A stretch of DNA of 64,000 nucleotides from an uncultured Prevotellaceae bacterium (GTDB lineage Bacteria > Bacteroidota > Bacteroidia > Bacteroidales > Bacteroidaceae): positions 1-64,000 of the forward strand of contig ONMR01000004.1 in NCBI GenBank assembly GCA_900318995.1. Direction: 5' to 3'. The notes beneath the pieces are model-generated. The model did no database searches. It had not been told where the DNA came from and saw nothing but the letters and a program-made list of their open reading frames with translations. The translations under genes were made by a program, and so were the position numbers. This document shows positions 42,466 through 52,981 of this stretch, piece after piece; position 1 is the stretch's first letter, and every line of letters begins with the position of its first letter.

Positions 42466-44282
42466 TTGTCAAAGTCAACCTTTAATACCTTATAGTCATT
42501 AGAGAAGTGTACAAAGAAAACCTTGCGGTTGATGTATCCTCCCCAATTGTTTACACGCTCAAACTTGAATCCCATCTGAACAGGCTCAGTATCCAGATCA
42601 TTCAGATGATTACCAAAATCCTTGCCGTAAGTGGCCAGCTCCTTGAGGAAAAAATACCCTGTGTCATAACCGTATGAGGCATAACTGGGGTAGCTTATCA
42701 TCATCTGCCTACTGAAGGCACGACGGAATGCGGCGTTGAAATCAACTGCCTCACGAAGCATATTGTTGGTATAGAACCAACTGTAGAACCATGTGTCAAC
42801 CTCATACATCTCATTCAGATGGTCAGATGCATAGTACTGGTACTGGGGATAGCCGAAAAGGTGAGTCTCAATCTCCGGAGCCTTATTGCGGGTAACCAGC
42901 TGAAGCACAGGAAGCATTGTGTTGAGAGGTTCGCTGTTGGGCGTATTGATTATGAAAAGGTTCTGTTTACCTGGAACCAATGCATTCATTATCTGTTGAT
43001 AGGCTGTGTCTATCATAACAGTGGTGTACGTCTGGTGGCGGTCAGCCAGGGCAGTCTTGAGTCCGTCTATGAAAGAATTCCGGTTGTACTCATCGGCATC
43101 AAGAATAATCACGTTTGGATTGGGGAACTGCCTGAAGAAATGACTGAATATCTCCTGATGGAAATAGGATTGAGGAGTATTGATCTGAAATACGTACGGG
43201 TTGTTGTAGACATCATCCATATTTGTGCTGATCGGCAGCGGAACCAACGGGACCTGATGTTCGGTAGACCATTTTGCGGCAGCTGTTATGTGGTTGGGGT
43301 GTCTGGTGCCGAAAACTATATCAACATCGTCCAACTTTCCGCTCTGCAACAGAGGCTCAATGGAACTGTTTTCTCCCTTGGAGTCATACAGTTTAAGATT
43401 GACTGAAACATTCTCGTTCTTAAGTTTTTCCAGAGCCAGCAGCATACCCTGATAGAACTCCACCATCCTCTTTTGCTCCAATGATGTAGTGTCATCGAGT
43501 GAGAACGGCAGTATCAGCGCTGCATTGATTGTTCCGTCATACTTTTCATTCCTGCGCCCGTTCATGTTGAACAGAGTACTGTCCGGTATGGATTCTATCC
43601 TGGATATAGCCTGATCGCGCCTCATGCGTCTTTGGGCAAGTTCCTCGGCGGAATACGGGATGTTTACAATGGCACCGCGACGCAGTTTCTTGTACTTGTA
43701 CTCGGGGTTGGCTTCCAGGAATTCCTCCTGGGTTATGCCGTAGTTGCGGCTTATCCTGTAAATGGTCTCCCTGCGTTTCACTTCGTGAGTTCCTTTGAAT
43801 CCGGCGGTATCGGACAGAATGGTTTCCGTATCGTCGAGTATCTCCTGGGGAGCCTCATCGCCGGCATTCTCGATTGATGATGCGAGCGGGTCTTCATCGG
43901 AGGGAGCGGGGATGGTTATTACCTGTCCGATCTTGAAATTCTGTGCCGACAGTCCCGGGTTGGCATCGCAGATCTCTTTTACCGATACGCGGTTCTCGAC
44001 TGACAGACGATACAGTGTCTCACCCTTCTGTATTGTGTGGAACTTGCCCGATGAGGTGCTTTTTCTGACGGGAATCCTGAGTGACTCGCCGGCACGTATC
44101 ACTTTCTCGCTTCCGGGATTGAGTTTTATGATGTCATCCTCAGTAACTCCGTACATTCTGGATATGGAGTAAAGCCCCTGTCCCTGAGTGACTGTATGCA
44201 TGAAATAATCCTGGGCACCAGCCTGTATGCTGAAAAACAGGACGAACAGGAGAGCCGGTATAATCTGTTTGAGTCTGGTCAT
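42462..44282 (-). CDS. LysM protein with periplasmic-binding-protein-like domain
   Basis: A 606-residue exported protein. After the leader (IQAGA/Q) come three LysM domains (about 26-75, 80-130 and 165-210), each with the G-x-x-L/I-Y-x-I/L-S pattern (GQGLYSIS, GETLYRLS, RETIYRIS), which bind peptidoglycan. About 250-600 resemble a type-1 periplasmic binding fold of ABC or LpoA-like proteins (INAALILPFSLDD, DIVFGTRHPNHITAAAKW). I infer a wall-bound periplasmic ligand or partner binder. It is coupled to the downstream PorT-like barrel. Confidence 0.87.
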   Translation of the reverse strand: MTRLKQIIPALLFVLFFSIQAGAQDYFMHTVTQGQGLYSISRMYGVTEDDIIKLNPGSEKVIRAGESLRIPVRKSTSSGKFHTIQKGETLYRLSVENRVSVKEICDANPGLSAQNFKIGQVITIPAPSDEDPLASSIENAGDEAPQEILDDTETILSDTAGFKGTHEVKRRETIYRISRNYGITQEEFLEANPEYKYKKLRRGAIVNIPYSAEELAQRRMRRDQAISRIESIPDSTLFNMNGRRNEKYDGTINAALILPFSLDDTTSLEQKRMVEFYQGMLLALEKLKNENVSVNLKLYDSKGENSSIEPLLQSGKLDDVDIVFGTRHPNHITAAAKWSTEHQVPLVPLPISTNMDDVYNNPYVFQINTPQSYFHQEIFSHFFRQFPNPNVIILDADEYNRNSFIDGLKTALADRHQTYTTVMIDTAYQQIMNALVPGKQNLFIINTPNSEPLNTMLPVLQLVTRNKAPEIETHLFGYPQYQYYASDHLNEMYEVDTWFYSWFYTNNMLREAVDFNAAFRRAFSRQMMISYPSYASYGYDTGYFFLKELATYGKDFGNHLNDLDTEPVQMGFKFERVNNWGGYINRKVFFVHFSNDYKVLKVDFDK

Positions 44283-44299
44283 GATTGATTATTTGCCTA

Positions 44300-44362
44300 C
44301 AAAAATACAAAAAAGCATTAAGTCTACGTTTTTTGAATGAAAGGTTATTTTGAGTACTTTTG
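44300..44362. promoter_or_regulatory. Divergent promoters (LysM gene / CHU_C gene)
   Basis: Plus strand: TTTG (44332-44335), 19 nt, TACTTTTG (44355-44362), a full consensus 20 bp before the ATG at 44382. Minus strand: TATTTTTG (44300-44307) 18 bp upstream of the LysM gene. Confidence 0.7.
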
Positions 44363-44381
44363 CGTTTTGAAACCAGACTAT

Positions 44382-45170
44382 ATGAATAAGAGGTTTTTTA
44401 TTAGTCTTTTGTGGAGCGTCATTGCGGTATTTGCTGCTTGTCAGGCCGTTTTGGCCGGTATTCCTCAGGTGCAGGTTAAGGTAATTCTGATATCTGTATC
44501 GGGCGACTCGACCGTTATCGTCCCGGGCGAGTCATCTCCGACTGTCCTTAACGTTCCTCTGAAAGCCGAATTCATATCGGAACTGGTAGTCGATGACGGC
44601 AAGGAATACTTACTGTTTCCGCAGTGGACCGTAACAAGGACAACAACCGACGGGGAGACTTCAAAGACGGATGATTTTCTTAAACGTCAGGAGGCGGTGA
44701 CACAGTATGAATTCACGGACTATGGCAAGTTCCAGGTCAAATATGCGTGGTCATATAGGGAAAAGGACTCCTCCGGGACAATCCAGGGAGCCGAAGTCCA
44801 GCCTATGGATTTTACGATCGATGATTCTGAATTAAAGCTGTATAATGCATTTTCGCCCAACGGTGACGGAATAAATGACACTTATAAGATATATGCGCGT
44901 TCCATTGTGAGCATGAAGATAGCCATATTCAACAGGTGGGGCCAGACTGTCAGGACCATAGCGGGCAAAATGAACGATCTGCTACCGTCTGACGCCGAGC
45001 CGGACAATGACGGAGGTTATCTGTTTGAGATATGGGACGGACGTTTTAACGGTGATGTAGTTAACGACGGAGTCTATTTCATTAACGTTCAGGCTGTCGG
45101 TGCCGGCGGAGAGCAGTATGACAAGAGAGCTGATATCAACGTGCTGAAAGGACTGGGAACAGGGAATTGA
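44382..45170 (+). CDS. Secreted protein with gliding-motility-type (CHU_C) C-terminal domain
   Basis: About 262 residues. I start it at [11 protein letters not shown], 20 bp after a full promoter; the upstream in-frame ATG overlaps that promoter. The leader reads [11 protein letters not shown], either a signal peptide or a lipobox. About residues 165-260 match the type B sorting or CHU_C domain: [47 protein letters not shown]. Such domains are type IX secretion cargo signals in other Bacteroidota; no T9SS gene is visible here. It ends 6 bp before uvrA. Confidence 0.85.
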   Translation: MNKRFFISLLWSVIAVFAACQAVLAGIPQVQVKVILISVSGDSTVIVPGESSPTVLNVPLKAEFISELVVDDGKEYLLFPQWTVTRTTTDGETSKTDDFLKRQEAVTQYEFTDYGKFQVKYAWSYREKDSSGTIQGAEVQPMDFTIDDSELKLYNAFSPNGDGINDTYKIYARSIVSMKIAIFNRWGQTVRTIAGKMNDLLPSDAEPDNDGGYLFEIWDGRFNGDVVNDGVYFINVQAVGAGGEQYDKRADINVLKGLGTGN

Positions 45171-45176
45171 TGTGTG

Positions 45177-48038
45177 ATGGATAAATCTGGAATTAAAGTT
45201 ACCGGAGCCAGGTCCAATAACCTGAAAAACATAGATGTGGAGATTCCGCACAAGTCACTTACCGTGGTGACCGGTCTGAGCGGAAGCGGTAAGTCATCAC
45301 TGGCCTTTGATACGATTTATGCCGAGGGGCAGCGTCGTTACATAGAGACATTTTCGGCCTATGCCCGCAATTTCCTGGGTAACCTGCAGCGTCCCGATGT
45401 GGACCGTATCACGGGACTGAGCCCTGTTATTTCAATTGAACAGAAAACCACCAACCGCAATCCGCGTTCTACAGTTGGAACCGTGACCGAAGTCTATGAT
45501 TATCTGAGACTTTTGTTTGCGCGTGCGGGTGAGGCTTTTTCTTACCTGAGCGGCGAGAAGATGGTCAAGTTCACCGAGGAGCAGATAGTGGAGCGCATCG
45601 TATCGGACTATGAGGGACAGCGTATCTACGTGCTGGCTCCGCTGGTGCGCAACCGCAAGGGCCATTACAAGGAGCTGTTTGAGAGCATACGCCGCAAGGG
45701 ATATATCAATGTCCGTGTGGACGGTGAGATGCGTGAGGTAAAGCCCGGCATGAAACTGGACCGTTACCGCAACCATGATATAGAGGTGGTGATTGAGAAA
45801 CTGGTGGTGAATGAGAAATACCGCCACCGTCTGAGTGACAGCGTGGCACTGGCCATGAAACAGGGCGACGGCATGATGATGGTGCTCTCCATGCCTCAGG
45901 AGACCATTCCGGGCCGTGCGGAGCAGGGCGTGCTCAAACACTACAGCAAGCGGCTGATGTGTCCCACTACGGGTATATCGTACCGCGATCCCGCGCCCCA
46001 TAACTTCTCGTTCAACTCTCCGCAGGGATTCTGCCCCAAGTGCAAGGGATTGGGATATATATCGGCCGTGGATGAGGACAAGGTGCTTCCGGACCGTTCG
46101 CTTTCGGTTAAGAAAGGTGCTATAGCTCCCCTCGGACCGTTTAAGAATACGCTTATATTCAGGCAGATAACCGCTCTGCTGGCCAAATATGACTATACGC
46201 TCGATACTCCAATTTCGGAGATGACCAATGATGTGGTCGATGAGTTGCTGAACGGATGCGACGAGCGCATTAAGGTTCAGATTACCGGTATTAACAGTGA
46301 GGCTGATGCCGTTTTCATGGAGTACGAGGGCGTGGTCAAATACGTGCGCTCGCTCCAGCAGCAGACAGACCTGTCGGCTGCCGAGCAGAAGTGGGCCGAT
46401 CAGTTCGCTGTTACGCGCGTGTGCCCCGAGTGCGGCGGTGCGCGTCTTAATAAGGAGGCCCTGAACTTCCGCATTGACGGCAAGAACATATACGAGCTGG
46501 CATCGATGGATATACAGGACCTCTACGAGTGGTGCTGCACTGTTGAGCCACGCCTGAGTGAGCGCCAGCGTACCATTGCATCCGAGATTCTCAAGGAGAT
46601 TCGTACCCGTCTGGGCTTTATGCTTGAGGTGGGGCTGGATTATCTGTCGCTCAACCGTCCGGCCGAATCGCTTTCGGGCGGCGAGGAGCAGCGTATCCGT
46701 CTGGCTACGCAGATAGGCTCCAAGCTGGTCAATGTGCTTTATATCCTTGACGAGCCCAGCATCGGACTCCATCAGCGTGACAACGTGCGTCTGATTGAGT
46801 CCCTCAAACAGTTGCGTGACGGCGGCAACACCGTTCTTGTGGTGGAGCATGACCGCGATATGATGCTGGCGGCCGACTGGATAATAGATCTTGGGCCGCG
46901 TGCCGGACGCAAGGGTGGTGAAGTGGTGTTCCAGGGTACTGTTGAAGATATGCTCAAGACCGGGACCCTAACCGCAGGATACCTGAACGGCAAGCTGGAT
47001 ACTTTTGAGGGCGTGTTGTCGGACCGCCGTGCCGGCAACGGACAGAGCATTGTGCTGCGTGGCTGCCGGGGCAATAACTTAAAGGGCATCGATGTGGAGT
47101 TCCCGCTGGGCAAGCTCATCTGCGTGACGGGTGTATCGGGCAGCGGCAAGTCAACGCTGGTAAACGAGACGCTTCAGCCCATACTGTCGCAGAAGTTCTA
47201 CAGGTCCCTGAAAGAACCTCTGGCATATGACTCGATTGATGGTATTGACCTGATAGACAAGGTGGTGGATGTGGACCAATCGCCCATAGGACGTTCTCCG
47301 CGTTCCAATCCTGCCACATATACGGGGGTGTTCAGCGATATCCGTCAGCTCTTTGTGGAGTTGCCTGAATCCAAGATACGTGCATACAAGCCGGGCCGGT
47401 TCTCGTTTAATGTCTCCGGCGGCCGGTGCGAGGCCTGCGGCGGAAACGGCTACAAGACCATCGAGATGAATTTCCTGCCCGACGTGATGGTGCCCTGCGA
47501 GGTCTGTCACGGCAAGCGTTACAACCGCGAGACCCTGGAGGTGCGTTACAAGGGCAAGTCCATTGCCGATATCCTGGACATGACCATCAATATGGCAGTG
47601 GAGTTTTTTGAGAACGTTCCCACCATACTTAACAAGATAAAGGTGCTGCAGGATGTGGGCCTGGGTTATCTCAAACTGGGCCAGCCCTCAACTACCATAT
47701 CGGGCGGCGAGAGCCAGCGCGTCAAACTGGCCACCGAACTTGCCAAACGTGATACCGGCAAGACTCTCTACATACTGGACGAGCCTACCACTGGCCTGCA
47801 CTTTGAGGATATCCGCGTCCTGATGGGTGTGCTCAACCGCCTGGTTGACAAGGGCAACACAGTTATCGTGATTGAGCACAACATGGACGTGATCAAGCAG
47901 GCCGACTGGATCATCGACATCGGCCCCGAAGGCGGTCGCGGCGGCGGCATGATTGTGGCTCAGGGCACCCCCGAGCAGGTAGCCGCCTCCGGCAAGGGCT
48001 ACACCTCGCGCTTCCTCTCCGAGGAGCTCTCCCGCTAA
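45177..48038 (+). CDS. uvrA: Excinuclease ABC subunit A
   Basis: The damage-recognition ATPase of nucleotide excision repair, 953 residues from the ATG (a GTG three bases earlier is possible). Two ABC modules are present: Walker [13 protein letters not shown] and [11 protein letters not shown], signatures LSGGEEQRI and [12 protein letters not shown], and Walker [12 protein letters not shown] and [12 protein letters not shown]. Zinc modules are [18 protein letters not shown] and [10 protein letters not shown]...CEVCHGKRY. The stop TAA uses the first two A of the palindromic element B. Confidence 0.97.
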   Translation: MDKSGIKVTGARSNNLKNIDVEIPHKSLTVVTGLSGSGKSSLAFDTIYAEGQRRYIETFSAYARNFLGNLQRPDVDRITGLSPVISIEQKTTNRNPRSTVGTVTEVYDYLRLLFARAGEAFSYLSGEKMVKFTEEQIVERIVSDYEGQRIYVLAPLVRNRKGHYKELFESIRRKGYINVRVDGEMREVKPGMKLDRYRNHDIEVVIEKLVVNEKYRHRLSDSVALAMKQGDGMMMVLSMPQETIPGRAEQGVLKHYSKRLMCPTTGISYRDPAPHNFSFNSPQGFCPKCKGLGYISAVDEDKVLPDRSLSVKKGAIAPLGPFKNTLIFRQITALLAKYDYTLDTPISEMTNDVVDELLNGCDERIKVQITGINSEADAVFMEYEGVVKYVRSLQQQTDLSAAEQKWADQFAVTRVCPECGGARLNKEALNFRIDGKNIYELASMDIQDLYEWCCTVEPRLSERQRTIASEILKEIRTRLGFMLEVGLDYLSLNRPAESLSGGEEQRIRLATQIGSKLVNVLYILDEPSIGLHQRDNVRLIESLKQLRDGGNTVLVVEHDRDMMLAADWIIDLGPRAGRKGGEVVFQGTVEDMLKTGTLTAGYLNGKLDTFEGVLSDRRAGNGQSIVLRGCRGNNLKGIDVEFPLGKLICVTGVSGSGKSTLVNETLQPILSQKFYRSLKEPLAYDSIDGIDLIDKVVDVDQSPIGRSPRSNPATYTGVFSDIRQLFVELPESKIRAYKPGRFSFNVSGGRCEACGGNGYKTIEMNFLPDVMVPCEVCHGKRYNRETLEVRYKGKSIADILDMTINMAVEFFENVPTILNKIKVLQDVGLGYLKLGQPSTTISGGESQRVKLATELAKRDTGKTLYILDEPTTGLHFEDIRVLMGVLNRLVDKGNTVIVIEHNMDVIKQADWIIDIGPEGGRGGGMIVAQGTPEQVAASGKGYTSRFLSEELSR

Positions 48039-48121
48039 AATGATACCAAAGGGGTCAGGCCCCAATGGTATCATTTTTGAAAAATAGTACCATTGGGGCC
48101 TGACCCCTTTGGTATCATTTT
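48037..48121. repeat. Palindromic 3'-end element, copy B (double form)
   Basis: A perfect 34-bp inverted repeat (48037-48070 against 48088-48121, arms beginning AAAATGATACCAAAGGGG) surrounds a 17-nt centre, TCATTTTTGAAAAATAG. Each arm is itself nearly palindromic (ATACCAAAGGGG..CCCCAATGGTAT). It completes the uvrA stop (TAA) and supplies the TGA of the converging gene at 48115. It should act as a bidirectional terminator. Copy D is identical but inverted. Confidence 0.93.
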
Positions 48122-49116
48122 ACCTTGATGGTTTGGGTTCCGTCGGGGCTTTGGAGAGTGATGTTGTAGATGGCGGAGCCGGAATCGGGCCGGGGGAAGG
48201 AGAGGAATTCCGATGCCTGGGCAGTGCCGATAAGACGGCCGTCCATACCTGTAACCGATACTTTCTCACCGGATTTTGCATCGGACACCATTACGTTGAT
48301 TGTCTGGTCCGTGCTGCTGACACTCATGCGTGTGCTTACTCTGCCGATTGCCTGAACCGAGCTTGTCTTGGGATTGATAAGGTACATACCGCAATGATAT
48401 TCCGTGCGGTAATCATCTTTGCGCCCAATCTTTTCCAGGGTTGACATGTAGAGCATTCCATCTATTTTGGCAATGTAATATCCTGTTAGTTCCATAGTAA
48501 ACTGGCCGTGTTGCTCACTGTCCGGCATTTTGCAATAAGCCAGTTCTGTTCCGTCCTGATTCATGATCTTGAATCCCTTGATGACCTTGATCCTTGTAAT
48601 ATGGCGATAGGTCATATCGTCTTTAGTAGATTCCGAACCCTGGTCCGGAGTATCAAGGAAGTCCACATCGGCCACAATGTACTCCCACTTGTCATCCGTG
48701 TTGAACAGGTTCTGGCTTATCATAACCTTTGATGTGGGGTAATATGAGTTGTCCACGTCCCGATATTCAAAACTGAGCAGGGTGGGCTCATATCCGGAAT
48801 CGGAATTATCGGAGAAATCAAACTCCCAGTCGGTGCCGTTTGCGGATTTCTGCCAGTAGTTGCTGGCTATCTCAGAGTTGTCTATTTTTACCGATGCTTT
48901 CACTTCCGATTGGCTCCGGGCAACCATAAGTTCGGCCTGAGTCCTTTCGTCGTGAAAATCATATACAGCCATATAGGCCACGCCGTCATTTGCCAGTTGC
49001 TTGGGAATGGGCTCAAATCCGCCACTGCTCATACGGTCAGTCATAATCACGTTTTGTGAACGGGCCGGCATGCATAATGCCAGCAAGGCCATAACAGTCA
49101 AAGTAGTTTTTCTCAT
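48115..49116 (-). CDS. Secreted protein with Por-secretion-like C-terminal tail
   Basis: 333 residues with a signal peptide ending ARS/Q. I do not recognise the body (about 25-260), which is rich in beta-strands and acidic. The final 75 residues (INVMVSDAKSGEKVSVTGMDG, cited as SGEKVSVTGMDGRLIGTA, to IYNITLQSPDGTQTIKVK) look like the type A sorting fold of type IX secretion cargo. The last Lys codon and TGA stop come from palindrome B, so the original C-terminus may have been altered. A TACTTTTG motif lies upstream. Confidence 0.72.
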   Translation of the reverse strand: MRKTTLTVMALLALCMPARSQNVIMTDRMSSGGFEPIPKQLANDGVAYMAVYDFHDERTQAELMVARSQSEVKASVKIDNSEIASNYWQKSANGTDWEFDFSDNSDSGYEPTLLSFEYRDVDNSYYPTSKVMISQNLFNTDDKWEYIVADVDFLDTPDQGSESTKDDMTYRHITRIKVIKGFKIMNQDGTELAYCKMPDSEQHGQFTMELTGYYIAKIDGMLYMSTLEKIGRKDDYRTEYHCGMYLINPKTSSVQAIGRVSTRMSVSSTDQTINVMVSDAKSGEKVSVTGMDGRLIGTAQASEFLSFPRPDSGSAIYNITLQSPDGTQTIKVK

Positions 49117-49137
49117 AATTCAAATTATTGGTTGCAG

Positions 49138-49145
49138 CAAAAGTA
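49138..49145 (-). promoter_or_regulatory. -7 motif of the 48.1-49.1 kb secreted protein gene
   Basis: TACTTTTG on the minus strand, 21 bp upstream of the start. Confidence 0.5.
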
Positions 49146-49252
49146 TCCATATGTCTGATTTGGGGTGTGGTGGAATCCGCCACATCGCGTGAGGTGAAGT
49201 TATGGTTGTCCTGTAAAAATCATTGATTATCTTAGCAGACTCTAATGTGTAT

Positions 49253-52228
49253 ATGCGCAGATTTATTTTGACATTCCTGATATTGCTATTTTCCTGCGGT
49301 ATGATGCCGGTCAGGGGTGCTGCGCCGCGCTTTATGAATTATACATCGGCCGATGGCCTGAGTTCCAACACCGTGCTCTCCATGCTTCAGGACCGTGACG
49401 GCTTGATATGGATAGGTACCACCAACGGTCTGAACAGGTTTGACGGCTGTACATTCAAGGTTTACAAACGGTCCGATGGCTTATCGGACAACCAGATCAA
49501 CGCCCTGGAAGCGGATAATGACGGCAGGCTGTGGATAGGTACTTCCAAAGGACTTTGCCTGATGGAGGGGCAGGAGATAAACGTGTGCCGCGCGGACGGT
49601 TATGTAAGGGCGCTTCTTTGTGATAATGAAGGTTTTCTGTGGGTGACATACAATGACTGGAGAATAGAGAAGATTGACATTTCCAATGAAACATTCCCGG
49701 TTGTGGCCCGGTCATCATACGGCACTGGTCTGGTTGAAGGGGATTACTATTACAACCAGTTGTATGCCGATGCTCAGGGTGATATCTGGATAGGCGGGCG
49801 TCTGGTAGCCGGAAAGAAGGTTGTTGACCGACAGACGGCGCAGTTGCAGGAATATGAAGGGAGCGGGTGTATAGGCAGCTTTGCTCCCGGCAGGAACGGT
49901 GGGCTGATAGGGTTCAATGACTTTACCACGATGCTGATGACGTTTGACGGCACCAGGTTCGTGAACATCGGCCCTATGCTTGTGGCCCACTGTCGCCTTA
50001 TCAGAGACAGTCATGGGCGTCTTTGGGCTGCGGGATACAGCGGAATTATGATAGTTGATGAGGATGATCCCATAAGAAGTGAGGTGTTCCGGCATGATTC
50101 ATCAGATCCATATTCACCCGGTCCGTCGGAGTTTTACTGCGTGCTTGAGGACAGGCAGGGAAACTTGTGGTTCGGCGGCGACAAAGGTGTGGCGGTATAT
50201 ACGCGTATTACAAATATGGTTAAGAACCACCGTCAGGGCGATAACATAACCGCATTGCTGGAGGCACGTGACGGCCGGATGTGGGTAGGCACCAAAGAGG
50301 ACAACATAACAAGCCTGTATGAGGACAGCCAGGGGTGTATCTACACCGGATACTGGGAATTCGGCAAGGGGTTTGACCGGTATGATCCCGCCACCGGAGT
50401 TACGCGCCGGTATGTGCTGCGTGGTGATATACTGCCTCTGCAGGATAAGGTGTATTCCGGTGACCTTATAGGCGCCAACTGGTACAACGGGTTCCTGGAG
50501 GACAGCCGGGGCAACCTGTGGTGTATTACCTGGGAAGGTTACGGACTGAACCTGTTTGACCGCAGTAAAGGGGAGTTCATGCCTCCCCTGTGGCTCAGTC
50601 CTTTCAAAAGACCAACTCCCGATGTGGACAAACCGGAGTATGTAAGTTCCCGTCTGGGCAGTTGCGCCATCGAGGACAGCAAGGGCCGGATCTATTACGG
50701 CACCACCTTTGCCGGACTGAACATAATAGACCCCGATACCAGGTTAGTAAGGAAATTCATTACCGATGACAACATAACTGATCTGGCCCTTGTGACCGAT
50801 GACCGCGTGTATGCAGGCACCCATCGCGGACTGTTCGTGCTCAGTGACGGTGACAGCACGGGCTGGATGGCCGAAGGCATGAAGATAAACAGCGTCGAGG
50901 CAGACCGTAACGGACGCATCTGGGCCGGTACTGATGAGGGCCTGATATTTATTGATACCGACTCTACCTGCGGAAAGGTTCCGTCGTGGATAGGTATATC
51001 GCAGGATATATTCAGCGAGAGGGTTTCATGCCCGCTTCATGACGGCTGCCTTGCATTCGGCGGCAGTTCTGGGTATGACACATTCAACCCCGATACGCTG
51101 ATTGCCGCATCCTCCGGTATGCATCTCAGTGTCTGTGATTTTACTCTTGAAGGCGGGCATCTGCAACTGTCATTCTCAGTCACGGATATTCCGGTGGCCC
51201 GACATGTTGAATACAGGTACAAGCTTGAAGGATACGATACCGAGTGGATTCCAACCACCTGGCAGCAGGCCAAGGTCAACTATTCCGGACTTGCTCCCGG
51301 CCGATACACGCTCAGGGTGGGGTGTACGGATATTTTTGGCCGATGGGAGCACGGAGACGAACTCTTGATTCCCATAGTAATCCGGCCTCCGTTGCTTCTC
51401 AGATGGCCGTTCATCATACTCTATCTGTTGGTTGCTGGCACCCTTCTGTGGCTGTTCGTATGGCTCAGGGAGCGTAATCTGAGGATTGAGAAGGCAAGAC
51501 TTGAAGATGCCGTGAACATCAAGACATCGGAACTTAGGGCCGAGATAGAGACCCGAAACCGTTTTTTCTCAATCATATCGCATGACCTCAAAAATCCTGT
51601 GACAGGGGTTGCACAGCTGGCTTCGCAGTTATCGGCCCATATTGATACATTGGATCATGAATCGCTAAAAAGCGGAGTGGATACCCTGCGTGACGTCTCC
51701 AACAGCACGCGGGATATGCTTGAGGACCTGCTGCTTTGGGCTGTCAGTCAGAATGATATGATCAAGGCCGAGATCCGGCAGGTTCCGCTGGATGAGATAA
51801 TAGACCGTTCGCTGTCCAATGTCAGTGACCGTGCTAAAACTAAAGGTGTTGGCATAGAGAAACAGATGCCGGACGGTCTGATGGTGTCGTGTGACCGCCA
51901 GTTGCTGGTAACGGTACTCAGGAATATTCTTGAGAATGCTGTCAAGTACTCGTATCCGGGCGGAACGGTAACGGTTATGGCGGTTGATACTGAACGGGCA
52001 ACGGAGATATCGGTCAATGACCAGGGGCCCGGAATCAGTCAGGATAAGCTGGATGACCTGTTCAGGATAGACAAGATGCACTCAACCGAAGGTACCCAGG
52101 GCGAGAAAGGCACTGGATTGGGACTGATTATCTCACGTGAACTCTTGCTCAGGATGGGTGCGGGGATATCGGTCAGGAATCTTCCGCAAGGGGGATGCTC
52201 GTTTACTGTAACACTTAATAAACAATGA
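49253..52228 (+). CDS. Two-component sensor kinase with beta-propeller sensor
   Basis: About 991 residues from MRRFILTFLILLFSC. The periplasmic part has regulator-propeller repeats (DGLSSNTVLSMLQDRDGLIW, GLIWIGTTNGLNRFD, GRLWIGTSKGL and so on) and a Y_Y_Y Ig-like domain (VEYRYKLEGYDTEWIPTTW, then PGRYTLRVGC). A span (about 720-740) follows. The kinase core has H-box IISHDLKNPV, N-box ILENAVKYS, G1 VNDQGPGIS and G2 GEKGTGLGLIIS, all intact. This is the sensor layout of hybrid two-component systems, but receiver and AraC output are absent and a separate regulator follows 1 bp later. Confidence 0.93.
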   Translation: MRRFILTFLILLFSCGMMPVRGAAPRFMNYTSADGLSSNTVLSMLQDRDGLIWIGTTNGLNRFDGCTFKVYKRSDGLSDNQINALEADNDGRLWIGTSKGLCLMEGQEINVCRADGYVRALLCDNEGFLWVTYNDWRIEKIDISNETFPVVARSSYGTGLVEGDYYYNQLYADAQGDIWIGGRLVAGKKVVDRQTAQLQEYEGSGCIGSFAPGRNGGLIGFNDFTTMLMTFDGTRFVNIGPMLVAHCRLIRDSHGRLWAAGYSGIMIVDEDDPIRSEVFRHDSSDPYSPGPSEFYCVLEDRQGNLWFGGDKGVAVYTRITNMVKNHRQGDNITALLEARDGRMWVGTKEDNITSLYEDSQGCIYTGYWEFGKGFDRYDPATGVTRRYVLRGDILPLQDKVYSGDLIGANWYNGFLEDSRGNLWCITWEGYGLNLFDRSKGEFMPPLWLSPFKRPTPDVDKPEYVSSRLGSCAIEDSKGRIYYGTTFAGLNIIDPDTRLVRKFITDDNITDLALVTDDRVYAGTHRGLFVLSDGDSTGWMAEGMKINSVEADRNGRIWAGTDEGLIFIDTDSTCGKVPSWIGISQDIFSERVSCPLHDGCLAFGGSSGYDTFNPDTLIAASSGMHLSVCDFTLEGGHLQLSFSVTDIPVARHVEYRYKLEGYDTEWIPTTWQQAKVNYSGLAPGRYTLRVGCTDIFGRWEHGDELLIPIVIRPPLLLRWPFIILYLLVAGTLLWLFVWLRERNLRIEKARLEDAVNIKTSELRAEIETRNRFFSIISHDLKNPVTGVAQLASQLSAHIDTLDHESLKSGVDTLRDVSNSTRDMLEDLLLWAVSQNDMIKAEIRQVPLDEIIDRSLSNVSDRAKTKGVGIEKQMPDGLMVSCDRQLLVTVLRNILENAVKYSYPGGTVTVMAVDTERATEISVNDQGPGISQDKLDDLFRIDKMHSTEGTQGEKGTGLGLIISRELLLRMGAGISVRNLPQGGCSFTVTLNKQ

Positions 52229-52229
52229 T

Positions 52230-52898
52230 ATGGCTCAGACAAAGAAGATACTTCTGGTAGATGACTCGCAGATTTTCCTGATGGGACTCAGGATGGCGTT
52301 CCAGGCTGCGGATTGGGTGGACGGGATTTATGAGGCGCGCAATCAGGACCAGGCGCTCAAGATGCTGGAGTCTCATGATGACATTAGCCTGGCAATAATT
52401 GACGTCTGCCTTGAAAAGAGAGCCGACGGACTGGAGCTGATACGTCAGATCAAGGATAAACATCCGGCTGTAAAGACGCTTGTGCTGTCACAGTACAAGA
52501 ATCCGGATTTTATCTGCAGGGCCATTGTATCGGGTGCATATGCGTATATCGCCAAGGATTCTGAGGCAGATGTCATTGTATCTGCATCAAAGAATGTGGC
52601 CGATGGCTGCTGCATATTCTTTGGTGACACTATCTCAAAGGACCTGCTTACCCGTCTGTTCGGGAATGCCGATAACATCAGGAACGGAAAGCCACATCAG
52701 CTCTCGGTCCAGGAACTGGCTGTACTGCAATATGCGGCATCGGGCTACGGCAACGCGCAGATAGCCGCCGTCATGAGCATATCATCAAATACCGTTGAGA
52801 GCTATAAGGAGCGCATCAAGAACAAACTGGGCTATGATACTATAATTGAGTGCGTTGCGTTCGCTGTCAGCAACGGCCTAATCGGCTTCAAGGACTAG
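52230..52898 (+). CDS. NarL/LuxR-type response regulator
   Basis: A receiver (about 5-120) with D11/D12, phosphoacceptor D58 in AIIDVCLE, S87 in LVLSQYK and K109 in YIAKDSE, then a GerE-type helix-turn-helix (LSVQELAVLQYAASGYGNAQ and SSNTVESYKERIKNKLG). It starts 1 bp after the propeller kinase and is surely its partner. Targets are unknown; adjacent glycan genes are candidates only by position. Its TAG stop abuts palindrome C. Confidence 0.93.
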   Translation: MAQTKKILLVDDSQIFLMGLRMAFQAADWVDGIYEARNQDQALKMLESHDDISLAIIDVCLEKRADGLELIRQIKDKHPAVKTLVLSQYKNPDFICRAIVSGAYAYIAKDSEADVIVSASKNVADGCCIFFGDTISKDLLTRLFGNADNIRNGKPHQLSVQELAVLQYAASGYGNAQIAAVMSISSNTVESYKERIKNKLGYDTIIECVAFAVSNGLIGFKD

Positions 52899-52981
52899 AA
52901 TGATACAATTGGGGACAGACCCCTTTTGTATCATTTTTGGAAAATAGTACAAAAGGGGTCTGTCCCCAATTGTATCATTTT
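52899..52981. repeat. Palindromic 3'-end element, copy C (double form, variant core)
   Basis: A perfect 32-bp inverted repeat (52899-52930 against 52948-52979, arms beginning AATGATACAATTGGGGACAG) with centre TCATTTTTGGAAAATAG, one base different from B. The core uses GGGGACAGACCCC instead of GGGGTCAGGCCCC. It supplies the TGA of the converging GH2 gene and abuts the stop of the response regulator. Confidence 0.92.

Noticed and set aside
45432-46850. A 472-codon minus-strand open frame
   Set aside because: It lies wholly antisense to uvrA, whose motifs are intact, and its translation is low-complexity His/Leu/Val-rich; a mirror of codon bias.
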